Shown here one piece after another: positions 26,509-34,316 of a DNA stretch of 64,000 nt. Source of the DNA: UBA5109 sp964606735 (GTDB lineage Bacteria > Pseudomonadota > Gammaproteobacteria > Pseudomonadales > Pseudohongiellaceae); assembly GCA_964606735.1 (NCBI GenBank), contig CAZSHI010000004.1:1-64000 (forward strand). Reading direction: 5' to 3'. The stretch's first letter is position 1. The number at the start of each line of letters is the position of its first letter. The notes below the pieces were generated by a model. That model was not told the origin of the DNA and made no database searches. It was given only the letters and a program-made list of their open reading frames with translations. The position numbers were made by a program, and so were the translations under genes.

Positions 26509-27336
26509 TCAGCCAGACTGGAAAAAGCGGGCGATTTCATTGAGCATTGGTTTCATAAAATAGTTTCGTTGTGGCATTACATCAACGCTAAGCCCTCTTT
26601 CCCGCAGCGCTTCTGCCACAACCGGACCAACTGCTGCGATAGCTGTTTGCTGCAGACCTGCTGCCAGTGCCTCCTGCATGCCGGCATTTGTCGCCACCTG
26701 ATAAAGACGCTTTACCTGTGAATTCGAAGTAAACGCGATCAGGTCAAGATTTCCAGCTGCCATCTCATTGATCAAGCCCTTGACTTTTTCATCCTCCACT
26801 TCATCGGCATAAATATACGGTGCAACTGTGCTGAGTTGAGCACCCCGGCCCATCAGATAACTGATGAGCCTTGTATTTGGCTCCTGCCCATACAACTGTA
26901 CAGCTACCCTAAGCCCCTCAAGCTGCCGGTTTTCCAGACTGTCAATAATGCCTTCAGAGGTGGGTGTGGATGCATCCAGATCCTGCTCGAGCCCCAGTTC
27001 GCGTAAAGCCTGGCTGGGTTTGGGCCCACGCGATACTTTGAAAACGGATGCCAGAGCATGGATAAAGGCCTCAGTCATATCATGTTTTTTTGCCAGCTTG
27101 TTGAGTCGCCGCAGACCTTCACCCGTTAGCAGAATGAGTATGTCGGGCGGGTGCTTAGTAAACGCATGCAGCCATGCCAGCACAGGAGTCGGGTCAGGCG
27201 CATCATAGATAGCCACCAGCGGAACAGCCATAACGCTGGCGCCACGTTTTCTTATCATCTCGCTCAAAAGCCACAATTGCCGACTTTCCGGTATAGCAAT
27301 ACGTTTTCCTGACAGTGCTGGAAGTGTTACTGGCAT
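26509..27336 (-). CDS. Uroporphyrinogen-III synthase family protein (HemD-like)
   Basis: The product has 275 residues. It has the two-lobe HemD layout: GKRIAIPESR at the start, ILILLTGEGLRRL in lobe one, RVAVQLYGQEPNTRL at the hinge, FTSNSQVKRLYQVA and AAVGPVVAEALRERGL in lobe two. It closes hydroxymethylbilane to uroporphyrinogen III if active. It is not beside hemC, and its neighbours are molybdenum genes. I recall such stand-alone HemD-like genes next to nitrate assimilation genes, where sirohaem is needed, but this is inference. The upstream gap has a CRP-like site. Confidence 0.75.
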   Translation of the reverse strand: MPVTLPALSGKRIAIPESRQLWLLSEMIRKRGASVMAVPLVAIYDAPDPTPVLAWLHAFTKHPPDILILLTGEGLRRLNKLAKKHDMTEAFIHALASVFKVSRGPKPSQALRELGLEQDLDASTPTSEGIIDSLENRQLEGLRVAVQLYGQEPNTRLISYLMGRGAQLSTVAPYIYADEVEDEKVKGLINEMAAGNLDLIAFTSNSQVKRLYQVATNAGMQEALAAGLQQTAIAAVGPVVAEALRERGLSVDVMPQRNYFMKPMLNEIARFFQSG

Positions 27337-27366
27337 TTTTTATCGATCTAAGCTGGAAAAGCATGA

Positions 27367-27394
27367 ATTATGGCCGCATCTGAGCAATGCGCAA
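27367..27394 (-). promoter_or_regulatory. Candidate promoter of the hemD-like gene
   Basis: On the minus strand TTGCGC (27394-27389), 16 bases and CATAAT (27372-27367) form a moderate sigma-70 promoter 31 bases before the ATG at 27336. A CRP-like site is centred about 72 bases upstream of the predicted start point. Confidence 0.4.
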
Positions 27395-27424
27395 GTCTCT
27401 TTCGGTTTTTCTGGCGACTGAAAG

Positions 27425-27440
27425 TGTGAAAAAGGTAACA
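27425..27440. promoter_or_regulatory. Candidate CRP/Vfr-family binding site inside an inverted repeat
   Basis: TGTGA-AAAAGG-TAACA matches the CRP consensus TGTGA-N6-TCACA at 9 of 10 positions. It lies inside a longer imperfect inverted repeat, ACTGAAAGTGT (27417-27427) against ACACTTTTCAGT (27438-27449). Its centre is near -72 relative to the predicted hemD-like start point, a class I activation position. Confidence 0.4.
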
Positions 27441-27498
27441 CTTTTCAGTATTTTTTACTTTATTGAACGAAATTTAATCAAATATTAATACTTCCACC

Positions 27499-27513
27499 TT
27501 AAGTGTTACTTAA
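27499..27513. promoter_or_regulatory. Perfect palindrome TTAAGT-GTT-ACTTAA
   Basis: A 15-base perfect palindrome lies in the AT-rich stretch before the small membrane peptide gene. It contains GTGTTACT, a word repeated at 27631 and 27653, and its complement occurs at 27435. It may be an operator. The surrounding 27450-27630 is AT-rich and otherwise shows nothing I recognise. Confidence 0.4.
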
Positions 27514-27630
27514 ATTCGCAGTCTGCAATACCTAATAAATGTATTATATATCAATATATTACAATTTTTTCTGGTGAGAAACTCCAAAATAATCGAGAAA
27601 CAACCAATAAACGTGAATATAATACACATT

Positions 27631-27662
27631 GTGTTACTTTTTTGGATTTACTGTGTTACTAT
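27631..27662 (+). promoter_or_regulatory. Candidate promoter of the 40-residue peptide gene, overlapping GTGTTACT repeats
   Basis: TACTAT (27657-27662) preceded by TGT is an extended -10; 17 bases upstream is TTACTT (27634-27639), a weak -35. The direct repeat GTGTTACT at 27631-27638 and 27653-27660 (22 bases apart) covers both elements, so a regulator binding them could block or replace the -35. The leader that follows can fold into two small hairpins (GCGTTT/AAACGC and CTGA/TCAG). Confidence 0.45.
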
Positions 27663-27727
27663 AGCCCCGCGTTTTTAAAAGAAACGCAAAAATGATCTGA
27701 AATATCAGTCTTAAAAGGAGCCTCTAG

Positions 27728-27850
27728 ATGAGCAACGAAGTAATGAGCAGTGAAGAAAGAGAAACGCTGGTGGAGTACACGACATCAGCTTTAAGTACAT
27801 TAGCCGTACTGGTTGTACCGGTACTGACCCTTTGGGCATCATTTGCCTGA
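27728..27850 (+). CDS. Small single-pass membrane protein, 40 residues, unknown function
   Basis: The frame encodes 40 residues: a charged start (MSNEVMSSEERETLVEY) and then one hydrophobic helix, about residues 19-38, ending LTLWASFA. AAAAGGAG stands seven bases before the ATG, one of the best ribosome sites in the window. A promoter-like sequence lies upstream and a strong plus-strand terminator downstream (27924-27978), so the gene has its own transcript. I do not recognise the family. It has no histidine, so it is not a light-harvesting antenna peptide. It could be an accessory subunit or regulator of a membrane complex. Confidence 0.65.
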   Translation: MSNEVMSSEERETLVEYTTSALSTLAVLVVPVLTLWASFA

Positions 27851-27923
27851 AATTTAACAGTATTTTAAGAACTTGCAATAAGCTCCCCCCCTTGGCCTAT
27901 AGCAGTTCTACAGTAATCCCCTT

Positions 27924-27978
27924 AGCGCAGCCTGCTTGAGTCACTCCCTTCTTTTTTTTCAGGCTGCGCTTTTTTTTT
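27924..27978 (+). terminator. Rho-independent terminator of the small peptide gene
   Basis: AGCGCAGCCTG (27924-27934) pairs perfectly with CAGGCTGCGCT (27960-27970) across a 25-base loop, followed by eight T. The T-run is on the plus side only, so it serves the plus-strand transcript rather than moaB. Confidence 0.8.
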
Positions 27979-27981
27979 AGC

Positions 27982-28500
27982 TTATTCACTGATTCTTCCG
28001 ACAAAGTTACAGGGCTTGTGCTGGCTGTTAAGCTGCTCGGCAATAATTCCTTCCCAGGCCGTTTTACAGGCGCCAGTTGAACCGGGCACACAAAAAATCA
28101 CCGTATCATTACTTAGTCCTGCAAAGGCCCTGGATTGAATCGTCGAAGAACCAATATCCTGGTAAGACAGAGAACGAAACAGTTCACCGAAGCCGTCAAT
28201 GCTGCTGTCCAGCAAAGGACTGATGGCAAGCAAGGTATTATCGCGCCGGGTAAAACCGGTCCCACCCGTTGTAATAATCGCCTGTATCCCATGATCCGCG
28301 ACGAGATTCGCGACCAGCGCGCGCAGACGGTAAATATCATCTTTACAGATATGCTTTTCTGCCAGTCGGTGCCCAGCCTGCATGAGAGCATCTTGCAGGT
28401 ATCTGCCTGAAGTATCGTTTTCCTCAGTGCGGGTATCCGAGACCGTGACCACAGCTATATTCAGAGGAACAAACTCCTCCCGTGCTTTGTTATTGCCCAC
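27982..28500 (-). CDS. moaB: Molybdenum cofactor biosynthesis protein B (MogA/MoaB fold)
   Basis: The product has 172 residues. MoaB/MogA proteins adenylate molybdopterin before metal insertion, although E. coli MoaB itself is of uncertain activity. Visible motifs are VTVSDTRTEENDTSG near the start, ITTGGTGFTRRD (the conserved TGGTG loop) and FCVPGSTGACKTAWEGII. The start is GTG 28500, with GGAGG seven bases upstream inside the end of moaA; the gap between the two genes is 3 bases, so they are an operon. Confidence 0.93.
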   Translation of the reverse strand: MGNNKAREEFVPLNIAVVTVSDTRTEENDTSGRYLQDALMQAGHRLAEKHICKDDIYRLRALVANLVADHGIQAIITTGGTGFTRRDNTLLAISPLLDSSIDGFGELFRSLSYQDIGSSTIQSRAFAGLSNDTVIFCVPGSTGACKTAWEGIIAEQLNSQHKPCNFVGRISE

Positions 28501-28503
28501 TGA

Positions 28504-29505
28504 CTATCCTCCAGTCATGTTCATAAAACGGACGATCTGCGCATGATCATCATCATAGAAATGGTGACGCAGGGGCTTGATATCCATCGCATTGACAATA
28601 GCCTGTTTCAGCGCTGCATCGTCTCCGGACTGTGATCGCATTAATTCTTTCAGGTCACTGGAATACTCATTACCCAGACAGAGTAAAAGCCGCCCTTCAA
28701 CAGTCAACCTGACGCGATTACAACTTTCACAAAAATTGTGCGACACCGGCGATATGAAACCGACCCGTGTCTGATGACCTGCCAGTTCGTAATAGCGTGA
28801 AGGACCTGCAGTCGTCATCTCGACCGGCGTCAGCTGATAACGCTCTGTTATGATGCCCCTGACGTCTTCGTTAGAAACCATGGTGTCCAGACGGCTATGG
28901 TCGGCAATTTCGCCTAGCGGCATTTCTTCGATAAATGCGATATTGATACCCAACTGCATGGCATATTCCAAGAGACCGAGAATTTCACCATCATTGATGC
29001 CCCGCAGAATGACACTGTTAAGCCGGATACTGTCGAAACCTGCTGCAACTGCTGCTTCTATGCCCTGTAGGACTTTTCTCAACTCACCGGTGCGTGTCAT
29101 GCGCTTGAATTTATCTGCATCAAGACTGTCCAGGCTGATATTGATGCGATTGACACCGGCCTCTTTTAATTCCCTTGCCATTTCCCCGAGATGAGAGCCA
29201 TTGGTGGTCAACAGCAGTTCTTCAAGACCGGGCAAGGCACCCAGTTTGCGAATCAGGGACATGACATTGTTTCGAATCAGGGGTTCACCGCCGGTCAGGC
29301 GAAGTTTTTTCACACCCAGTTCAGTAAATATACGCGCAAGCCGATAAATTTCCTCCAGGCTCAAAATCTGTTTACGCGGCAGAAAGGTCATTTTTTCTGA
29401 CATGCAATAGACGCAACGAAAATCACAGCGATCCGTCAGGGACAGCCTGACATAATCGATCTGTCTGCCGTATTTATCGATGAGTGCTGGTTTTGTATCG
29501 GCCAT
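28504..29505 (-). CDS. moaA: GTP 3',8-cyclase (MoaA)
   Basis: The product has 333 residues. It is the radical-SAM enzyme that starts molybdenum cofactor synthesis from GTP. The N-terminal cluster motif is CDFRCVYC (C27, C31, C34). The second [4Fe-4S] site is the C-terminal CESC...C group, and the protein ends in the required Gly-Gly (MNMTGG). LRLTGGEPLIR and INISLDSLDADKF are further family motifs. It is followed by moaB; moaC, moaD and moaE are not in the window. Confidence 0.96.
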   Translation of the reverse strand: MADTKPALIDKYGRQIDYVRLSLTDRCDFRCVYCMSEKMTFLPRKQILSLEEIYRLARIFTELGVKKLRLTGGEPLIRNNVMSLIRKLGALPGLEELLLTTNGSHLGEMARELKEAGVNRINISLDSLDADKFKRMTRTGELRKVLQGIEAAVAAGFDSIRLNSVILRGINDGEILGLLEYAMQLGINIAFIEEMPLGEIADHSRLDTMVSNEDVRGIITERYQLTPVEMTTAGPSRYYELAGHQTRVGFISPVSHNFCESCNRVRLTVEGRLLLCLGNEYSSDLKELMRSQSGDDAALKQAIVNAMDIKPLRHHFYDDDHAQIVRFMNMTGG

Positions 29506-29667
29506 AGTGCCGGTATTCTAGCAGTTTTAATCCATAATCAGCATCTGCTAATACCTTGGACCCCGAAACAGGCCATGCCGGATTTACGGCTTGTTGCTGG
29601 ACATCAAACCTGAGCACACTTACCATCTTGCATCGACCCTAGCCCGAAATAGAACACACATAGGCTC

Positions 29668-30348
29668 ATGTTATCTTCCGCCGATCTGACAGCCCTGCTG
29701 CTGACACTGCAACTGGCCCTGCTAAGCACGGTAATATTGCTGCTCATCGGCACGCCTCTGGCCTGGTTCCTGGCACGCACATCCTGGCGCTTTAAATTCA
29801 TCCCCGAAGCCATGATTGCCCTGCCTCTGGTACTGCCACCTACCGTCCTGGGTTTTTATTTACTCCTACTACTTGGCGCCAATGGCCCCCTGGGTTCATT
29901 AATGCAGGCATTCGGCGCCCAACCTCTGGCATTCAGCTTCAGCGGCCTGCTTATTGGTTCAGTGTTTTACTCCCTGCCCTTCGTCGTACAACCTCTGCAG
30001 GATGCTTTCAGTCATATTGGCCCACGCCCTTTTGAAGTTGCGGCAACCTTGCGGGCCACACCATTGGACCGTTTTTTTTCGATTGCCTTACCCCTCGCCC
30101 GACCGGGTTTTTTAACAGCCAGCGTGCTGGGTTTCGCGCATACCATCGGCGAATTCGGAGTGGTATTAATGATTGGCGGCAACATTCCTGGTGAGACCCA
30201 GGTGCTTTCCATCGCCATTTACGAACACGTCGAAACGCTTGAATACACCAAGGCACACATCCTGTCTGCAGCTTTGCTGCTTTTATCCTTCAGCCTGCTA
30301 CTGGCCATTTATGCCATGAATGGACGTTTCAAGGTCGTACGTTTATGA
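29668..30348 (+). CDS. modB: Molybdate ABC transporter permease
   Basis: The product has 226 residues and about five membrane helices. It shows the binding-protein-dependent permease layout, with the EAA-type loop EVAATLRATPLDRFFSIALPLARPG and GFAHTIGEFGVVLMIGGNIPGETQVLS, the latter typical of ModB. It overlaps modC by 4 bases. The periplasmic binding protein gene modA, normally just upstream, is absent; the 162-base gap to moaA contains no gene and no recognisable ModE site. The pair must use a ModA encoded elsewhere. Confidence 0.93.
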   Translation: MLSSADLTALLLTLQLALLSTVILLLIGTPLAWFLARTSWRFKFIPEAMIALPLVLPPTVLGFYLLLLLGANGPLGSLMQAFGAQPLAFSFSGLLIGSVFYSLPFVVQPLQDAFSHIGPRPFEVAATLRATPLDRFFSIALPLARPGFLTASVLGFAHTIGEFGVVLMIGGNIPGETQVLSIAIYEHVETLEYTKAHILSAALLLLSFSLLLAIYAMNGRFKVVRL

Positions 30349-31409
30349 AGCTACGTGCTGCTTTTAACATACAGCGCAGTACGCCGCTGAACTTCCAGTT
30401 CGAAATTGACTTACAGGGCATTACCGCTGTCTTTGGGAAATCAGGCTGTGGCAAGACATCCCTGCTACGCGCCCTTGCAGGACTGGAAAAACACCCTGGC
30501 TCATATTTGAAAGTCGGGGAAGAAATCTGGCAACAGAATGAGCTTTTTATTCCTGCCCACCAGCGTCCACTTGCTTATGTCTTTCAGGAAGCCAGCCTAT
30601 TTCCCCATTTGAATGTCCGTCGAAATATTGAATACGGTCTGAAACGCATTCAACAATGTGACAGTAAAATACCGCTGGAACAAATCATTGAATTGATGGA
30701 ACTGGACCTGCTACTGGACCGTAAAACCAATTACCTTTCCGGTGGGGAACAGCAACGGGTTGCCATTGCCAGAGCACTTGCAGTCAATCCCAGCATCCTG
30801 CTGATGGATGAGCCTCTGTCTTCACTGGACCAGACGAGAAAAGATGAGCTGATTCCCTATATAAGCTCACTCAACAGAGAGCTGAACATACCCATCATTT
30901 ATGTGACGCATTCCAATGAGGAGATTGCCCGCCTGGCCGACCAGCTGATTTTTATTGAAGATCACTGTATCAAAGCTGCCGGACCCATTGAGCAATTACT
31001 GACCCGTGCCGACTTGTCGCTATCGCATCGTGCGCAGGCTGAATCTATCATTAGTGCTGTGGCTGACACTTACGATACTACTTTTCACCTTAACCAACTC
31101 AACTCTGTCCTCGGCCCGTTTACAGTGCCTGGCGATGCCCTACCCCGGGCAAAATCGATTCGCCTGCGACTGGCTGCTCAGGATGTGAGTCTGGCCCTCA
31201 ATGTCCAGGAAGACAGCAGTATTCTGAATATTCTGCCCGCCGTGGTAAAAGGTATTCAGGATGAGAATTCAGCACAGGCCACCGTCTACCTAGACATGAA
31301 CGGGCAAACAGTATTGGCCCGGATCACCAGAAAGTCTGTTGCACGCTTACAACTCGAAATCGGAAAAAAAGTCTACGCCCAGATTAAAAGTGTGGCCGTT
31401 CTGGCCTGA
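30345..31409 (+). CDS. modC: Molybdate ABC transporter ATP-binding protein
   Basis: The product has 354 residues, full length for ModC. Walker A is GKSGCGKTS (31-39), the signature is LSGGEQQRVAIARAL, and Walker B is LLMDEPLSSLD. The C-terminal 65 residues form a Mop/TOBE molybdate-binding domain (IRLRLAAQDVSLAL, then KIYAQIK-like KKVYAQIKSVAV). It energises molybdate import for the cofactor made by moaA and moaB next door. It ends 4 bases from the convergent fpr gene. Confidence 0.95.
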   Translation: MKLRAAFNIQRSTPLNFQFEIDLQGITAVFGKSGCGKTSLLRALAGLEKHPGSYLKVGEEIWQQNELFIPAHQRPLAYVFQEASLFPHLNVRRNIEYGLKRIQQCDSKIPLEQIIELMELDLLLDRKTNYLSGGEQQRVAIARALAVNPSILLMDEPLSSLDQTRKDELIPYISSLNRELNIPIIYVTHSNEEIARLADQLIFIEDHCIKAAGPIEQLLTRADLSLSHRAQAESIISAVADTYDTTFHLNQLNSVLGPFTVPGDALPRAKSIRLRLAAQDVSLALNVQEDSSILNILPAVVKGIQDENSAQATVYLDMNGQTVLARITRKSVARLQLEIGKKVYAQIKSVAVLA

Positions 31410-31413
31410 ATCC

Positions 31414-32157
31414 TTACCAGTAGTTTTCGGTGGTAATCTGCCCCGGCTTCCGACGCAGGTTTTTCTTGAAGCCACGCTGCTTCAGCAACTCCACCGTGTC
31501 TTTCACCATATCAGGATTGCCGCATAGCATTACCTGCGAGTGTTCCACATCCAGATTAAGCCCAATGCGTGCTTCCAGATCTCCATCGCGAAGACTATCA
31601 GGAATCCTGCCTTGAATGGCACCCTCACAGGCTTCACGACTGACAAAAGGCTGAAAATAAAAACGTCCGGGGTAAGACTCTTGATAGCTTGTTACCAGGT
31701 TCTGGTATTGCAAGTCCGGCTTGCTACGCACACCCTGTACCAAGACGACATGACGGTAACGCTGCCAGATTTCTTCACTGCCCAGCATTGAAAAATACGG
31801 GGCAACCCCGGTTCCGGTTGCCAACATCCACAAATCGCGGGAGGCAGGCACCTCTTCCAATGTGAAAAAGCCATTGGCCTGCTCTTTAAGCCATAAACTG
31901 TCGCCAGGCTGCAGCTTGACCAGGGCATTAGAGAGCACTCCATCTGTTGCCACATAGAAAAAAAACTCCAGCGGTTGCTGCCCCGGAGAACTCAAAAATG
32001 AGTAAGGCCGGGCAATCCGTTCACCATCAATATCCAGTGCCAGACTGGTGAACTGACCAGCGATAAATTTATTGACCGCGGCTTCCACCTGCAGGGAAAA
32101 CAGATTTTCATGCCAATGAATATTATTGACGACCTTACCCTCAACCCATTTAGGCAA
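31414..32157 (-). CDS. fpr: Ferredoxin--NADP+ reductase
   Basis: The product has 247 residues and is an FAD enzyme exchanging electrons between NADPH and ferredoxin or flavodoxin. The FAD motif is RPYSFLSSP, the NADP part has ATGTGVAPYFSML, and the C terminus is ENYW, close to the aromatic end of bacterial Fpr. The start is TTG 32157 with GGAG about ten bases upstream; no ATG or GTG precedes the conserved beta strand. Low-molecular-weight electron supply for Fe-S enzymes is the usual role. Confidence 0.92.
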   Translation of the reverse strand: MPKWVEGKVVNNIHWHENLFSLQVEAAVNKFIAGQFTSLALDIDGERIARPYSFLSSPGQQPLEFFFYVATDGVLSNALVKLQPGDSLWLKEQANGFFTLEEVPASRDLWMLATGTGVAPYFSMLGSEEIWQRYRHVVLVQGVRSKPDLQYQNLVTSYQESYPGRFYFQPFVSREACEGAIQGRIPDSLRDGDLEARIGLNLDVEHSQVMLCGNPDMVKDTVELLKQRGFKKNLRRKPGQITTENYW

Positions 32158-32190
32158 ACCAGTTAATCTCCCTGTGTTGTATTGCTTATT

Positions 32191-33522
32191 TTATCGGACA
32201 AATTGCAGACTACGACGTACACGGGACAGATCACGAAGGGCCTGCTCTTCTGTCAGCGCATCTGACAGGGGAACAGATTCTGACAATCTGTCTAAGGTTC
32301 TGACGGCAGTATTCCTGAAGGTCCAGCTTTGCAGCAAGGTTTCACGTGCTTGCTGAATTTCAGGCTGAAAAAGTTCACTGCGAACGAAACGCTCTTTCAA
32401 AGGATTGCCGTAGCCGTAGCCGAAGCCGCCAAGAAAATTGCCGGTACCCAGAGACAGATTCATATCCCAGCTGATGACGGTAAATTTTTCATCACCCAGA
32501 TCGTACCAGAGTAAAAAGTTTTTGCCCGGCCCTGACATGTCGTCAAAGTTCTGCAAGAGGTCCTGAGTGGCTACATAATAGGCAAAACTCTCCACATCAA
32601 CCCAGTCAGCCAGTTCTCTGTCAAAGTCTTCAACACTGACTGTATCCAACCACTTCAGCAACTCAATCACGGGCGTCATGCCATGTGTGTTTTTAGCATT
32701 GATCTGATCAAAATCACGCTCATAGCTGCTGTCTTCTTCGCCACGATAGCGAAAGCGGTTTTCACTACGTGATTTATACAGAACACCACTGCCCATGCCG
32801 ATTGCTTCAGCATAACGTTTGTCCGGATTCTCTATCACCAGACGAGTCGTTGTCGGATAGTCGTTGACTTGGAACCTGGCCCAGGTGAAATCCTGTGACA
32901 CCTGGCCCGAATCCGCAATCAACTGCAAGGCTATTGCTTCATTCAGGTTGGTGCCGCCAGTACGGGCTGGCCTAATAGCGAGCTCTTCGCGCCCCTGATA
33001 AGCCACATCATTTTCATACTTGTCAAAGCTGACTGCTAAAGGCAAGGTGGAGGGGTTATCAAAACTGGCATTACTCATGGGATTACGTCTTCCCCAACCC
33101 CGAGAATTGCGGCTCAACTCTCGCAGGGTTGAATTGCCTTTTAGCCTGACACCGACATTCGGTATCAAAGTTCCGTCAATCTCAATATCCGCTGGGACCC
33201 AGGTTTTTAATCCATTGCGCAAATAATCTTCCATCATGAGCCGATAATTCTCATCACTGATGGACAGGTTAATACTGTGTGACTGATTCAGGTCAAAGAG
33301 ATCTACCAGGCCAATGATATTAAATCGGGAATTGGTGGTCTGTTCTTCGCTTTCGTGGGTGAAGACAATGGGGTTGATACGGTAGGAGCCCAGCATGAAC
33401 CCCATTAACAGCAGAACTAGCAATGAGGAAAAGATCAGCCGGCTGTGATGCCTTACCCTTACAGGAACGGCACGTTTCCACCAGGAACGTCTTATTTGCT
33501 CTCGCTGTGAATACTGATCCAT
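32191..33522 (-). CDS. CotH-type kinase family protein, membrane anchored
   Basis: The product has 443 residues. A basic N terminus and one membrane helix (29-47) place the main domain outside the cytoplasm. The CotH kinase-like fold is recognised from VRLKGNST (125-132), LPLAVSFDKYEN, GVLYK (K250) and VISWDMNLSLG (349-359, holding the aspartate of the metal-binding WDxN/D motif). CotH of Bacillus phosphorylates spore coat proteins; the targets of proteobacterial versions are unknown. It lies 107 bases after the DUF4956 and VTC genes on the same strand, a grouping I have seen noted in other bacteria. Confidence 0.8.
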   Translation of the reverse strand: MDQYSQREQIRRSWWKRAVPVRVRHHSRLIFSSLLVLLLMGFMLGSYRINPIVFTHESEEQTTNSRFNIIGLVDLFDLNQSHSINLSISDENYRLMMEDYLRNGLKTWVPADIEIDGTLIPNVGVRLKGNSTLRELSRNSRGWGRRNPMSNASFDNPSTLPLAVSFDKYENDVAYQGREELAIRPARTGGTNLNEAIALQLIADSGQVSQDFTWARFQVNDYPTTTRLVIENPDKRYAEAIGMGSGVLYKSRSENRFRYRGEEDSSYERDFDQINAKNTHGMTPVIELLKWLDTVSVEDFDRELADWVDVESFAYYVATQDLLQNFDDMSGPGKNFLLWYDLGDEKFTVISWDMNLSLGTGNFLGGFGYGYGNPLKERFVRSELFQPEIQQARETLLQSWTFRNTAVRTLDRLSESVPLSDALTEEQALRDLSRVRRSLQFVR

Positions 33523-33559
33523 AAGTACTGACCGCTGAAGGTTTTAATGCCTGTCCTGA

Positions 33560-33588
33560 ATCTTAGCACAGGTAAAGAATGCTGCTAA
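33560..33588 (-). promoter_or_regulatory. Candidate internal promoter of the CotH-type gene
   Basis: On the minus strand TTAGCA (33588-33583), 17 bases and TAAGAT (33565-33560, preceded by TGC) form a plausible promoter in the 107-base gap between the DUF4956 gene and the CotH-type gene. Confidence 0.4.
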
Positions 33589-33629
33589 ATGAGCAGAGCG
33601 ACAAATGAGTGCATCAATCTGGCTGCAGT

Positions 33630-34307
33630 CTATAAGTCGGTCTGGTCATAGCCACTTAATACCGTCACCCGCTGACCGGTGTTGACATCCGACAAGCGCA
33701 TAACCATATCCCTCGCCTGAATACCCGGATTGGGTTCAACGGTATACAGAAGTTCAAGCAAGGCCCCGTTGCGAATGGTCTCGGTACTGACCAGTTCAAA
33801 ACTTTTAGTCAGCTTAATCAGTTCATCTTCGACCAGTTTATCGAAATCTCCATCCGGAGGAACCTGGACTTTCACAACCTGGCGCTGGATATTGCTGGCA
33901 AAGGCATCGAGCTTCATCATCAGCAGTATCACCACACAAATAGAAACAGTGGCTGCTATGGCCAGTGCATAAAAACGGGTGCCGGTTGCCATACCAATAG
34001 CCATGACTAGAAAGATAAACCCGACATCACGGGTTTCTTTCAATGCATTACGAAAGCGAATGACTGAAAAAGCACCTACCAGTGCAAAAGCACGCGCAAT
34101 ATTAGAGCCAACGACAAGCATCAGAACAGCAATAACCATGCACACTACAATAAGCGTCTGCACATAGGACTGACTGTAAGAAATATTCTGATGTGTTGCC
34201 CGGTAAACAAAACCGACAAGCGTCGATAACACAAACGAGAGCGACAAGACCAGGATGATATCCAGCGTATTGAAAGTACCGGATAAATCGACAATATCCA
34301 GATTCAT
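33630..34307 (-). CDS. DUF4956 family membrane protein
   Basis: The product has 225 residues. Four membrane helices occupy about 15-35, 49-70, 75-95 and 110-135, with the family signature GAFSVIRFRNALKETRDVGF between helices, then a soluble domain of about 85 residues. AAGGAG stands six bases before its ATG, and it lies 9 bases after the VTC gene. DUF4956 has no assigned function. Its constant company with VTC-type polymerases suggests the membrane partner through which polyphosphate, or another product, is handled; that is inference. Confidence 0.82.
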   Translation of the reverse strand: MNLDIVDLSGTFNTLDIILVLSLSFVLSTLVGFVYRATHQNISYSQSYVQTLIVVCMVIAVLMLVVGSNIARAFALVGAFSVIRFRNALKETRDVGFIFLVMAIGMATGTRFYALAIAATVSICVVILLMMKLDAFASNIQRQVVKVQVPPDGDFDKLVEDELIKLTKSFELVSTETIRNGALLELLYTVEPNPGIQARDMVMRLSDVNTGQRVTVLSGYDQTDL

Positions 34308-34316
34308 GTTAGCTCC

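Noticed and set aside
27728..27850. Light-harvesting antenna (PufA/PufB-like) peptide
   Set aside because: The small membrane peptide has no histidine to bind bacteriochlorophyll and no photosynthesis genes are nearby.
29506..29667. ModE operator or Moco riboswitch before modB
   Set aside because: No ModE-type palindrome and no structured leader of the known riboswitch size can be recognised.
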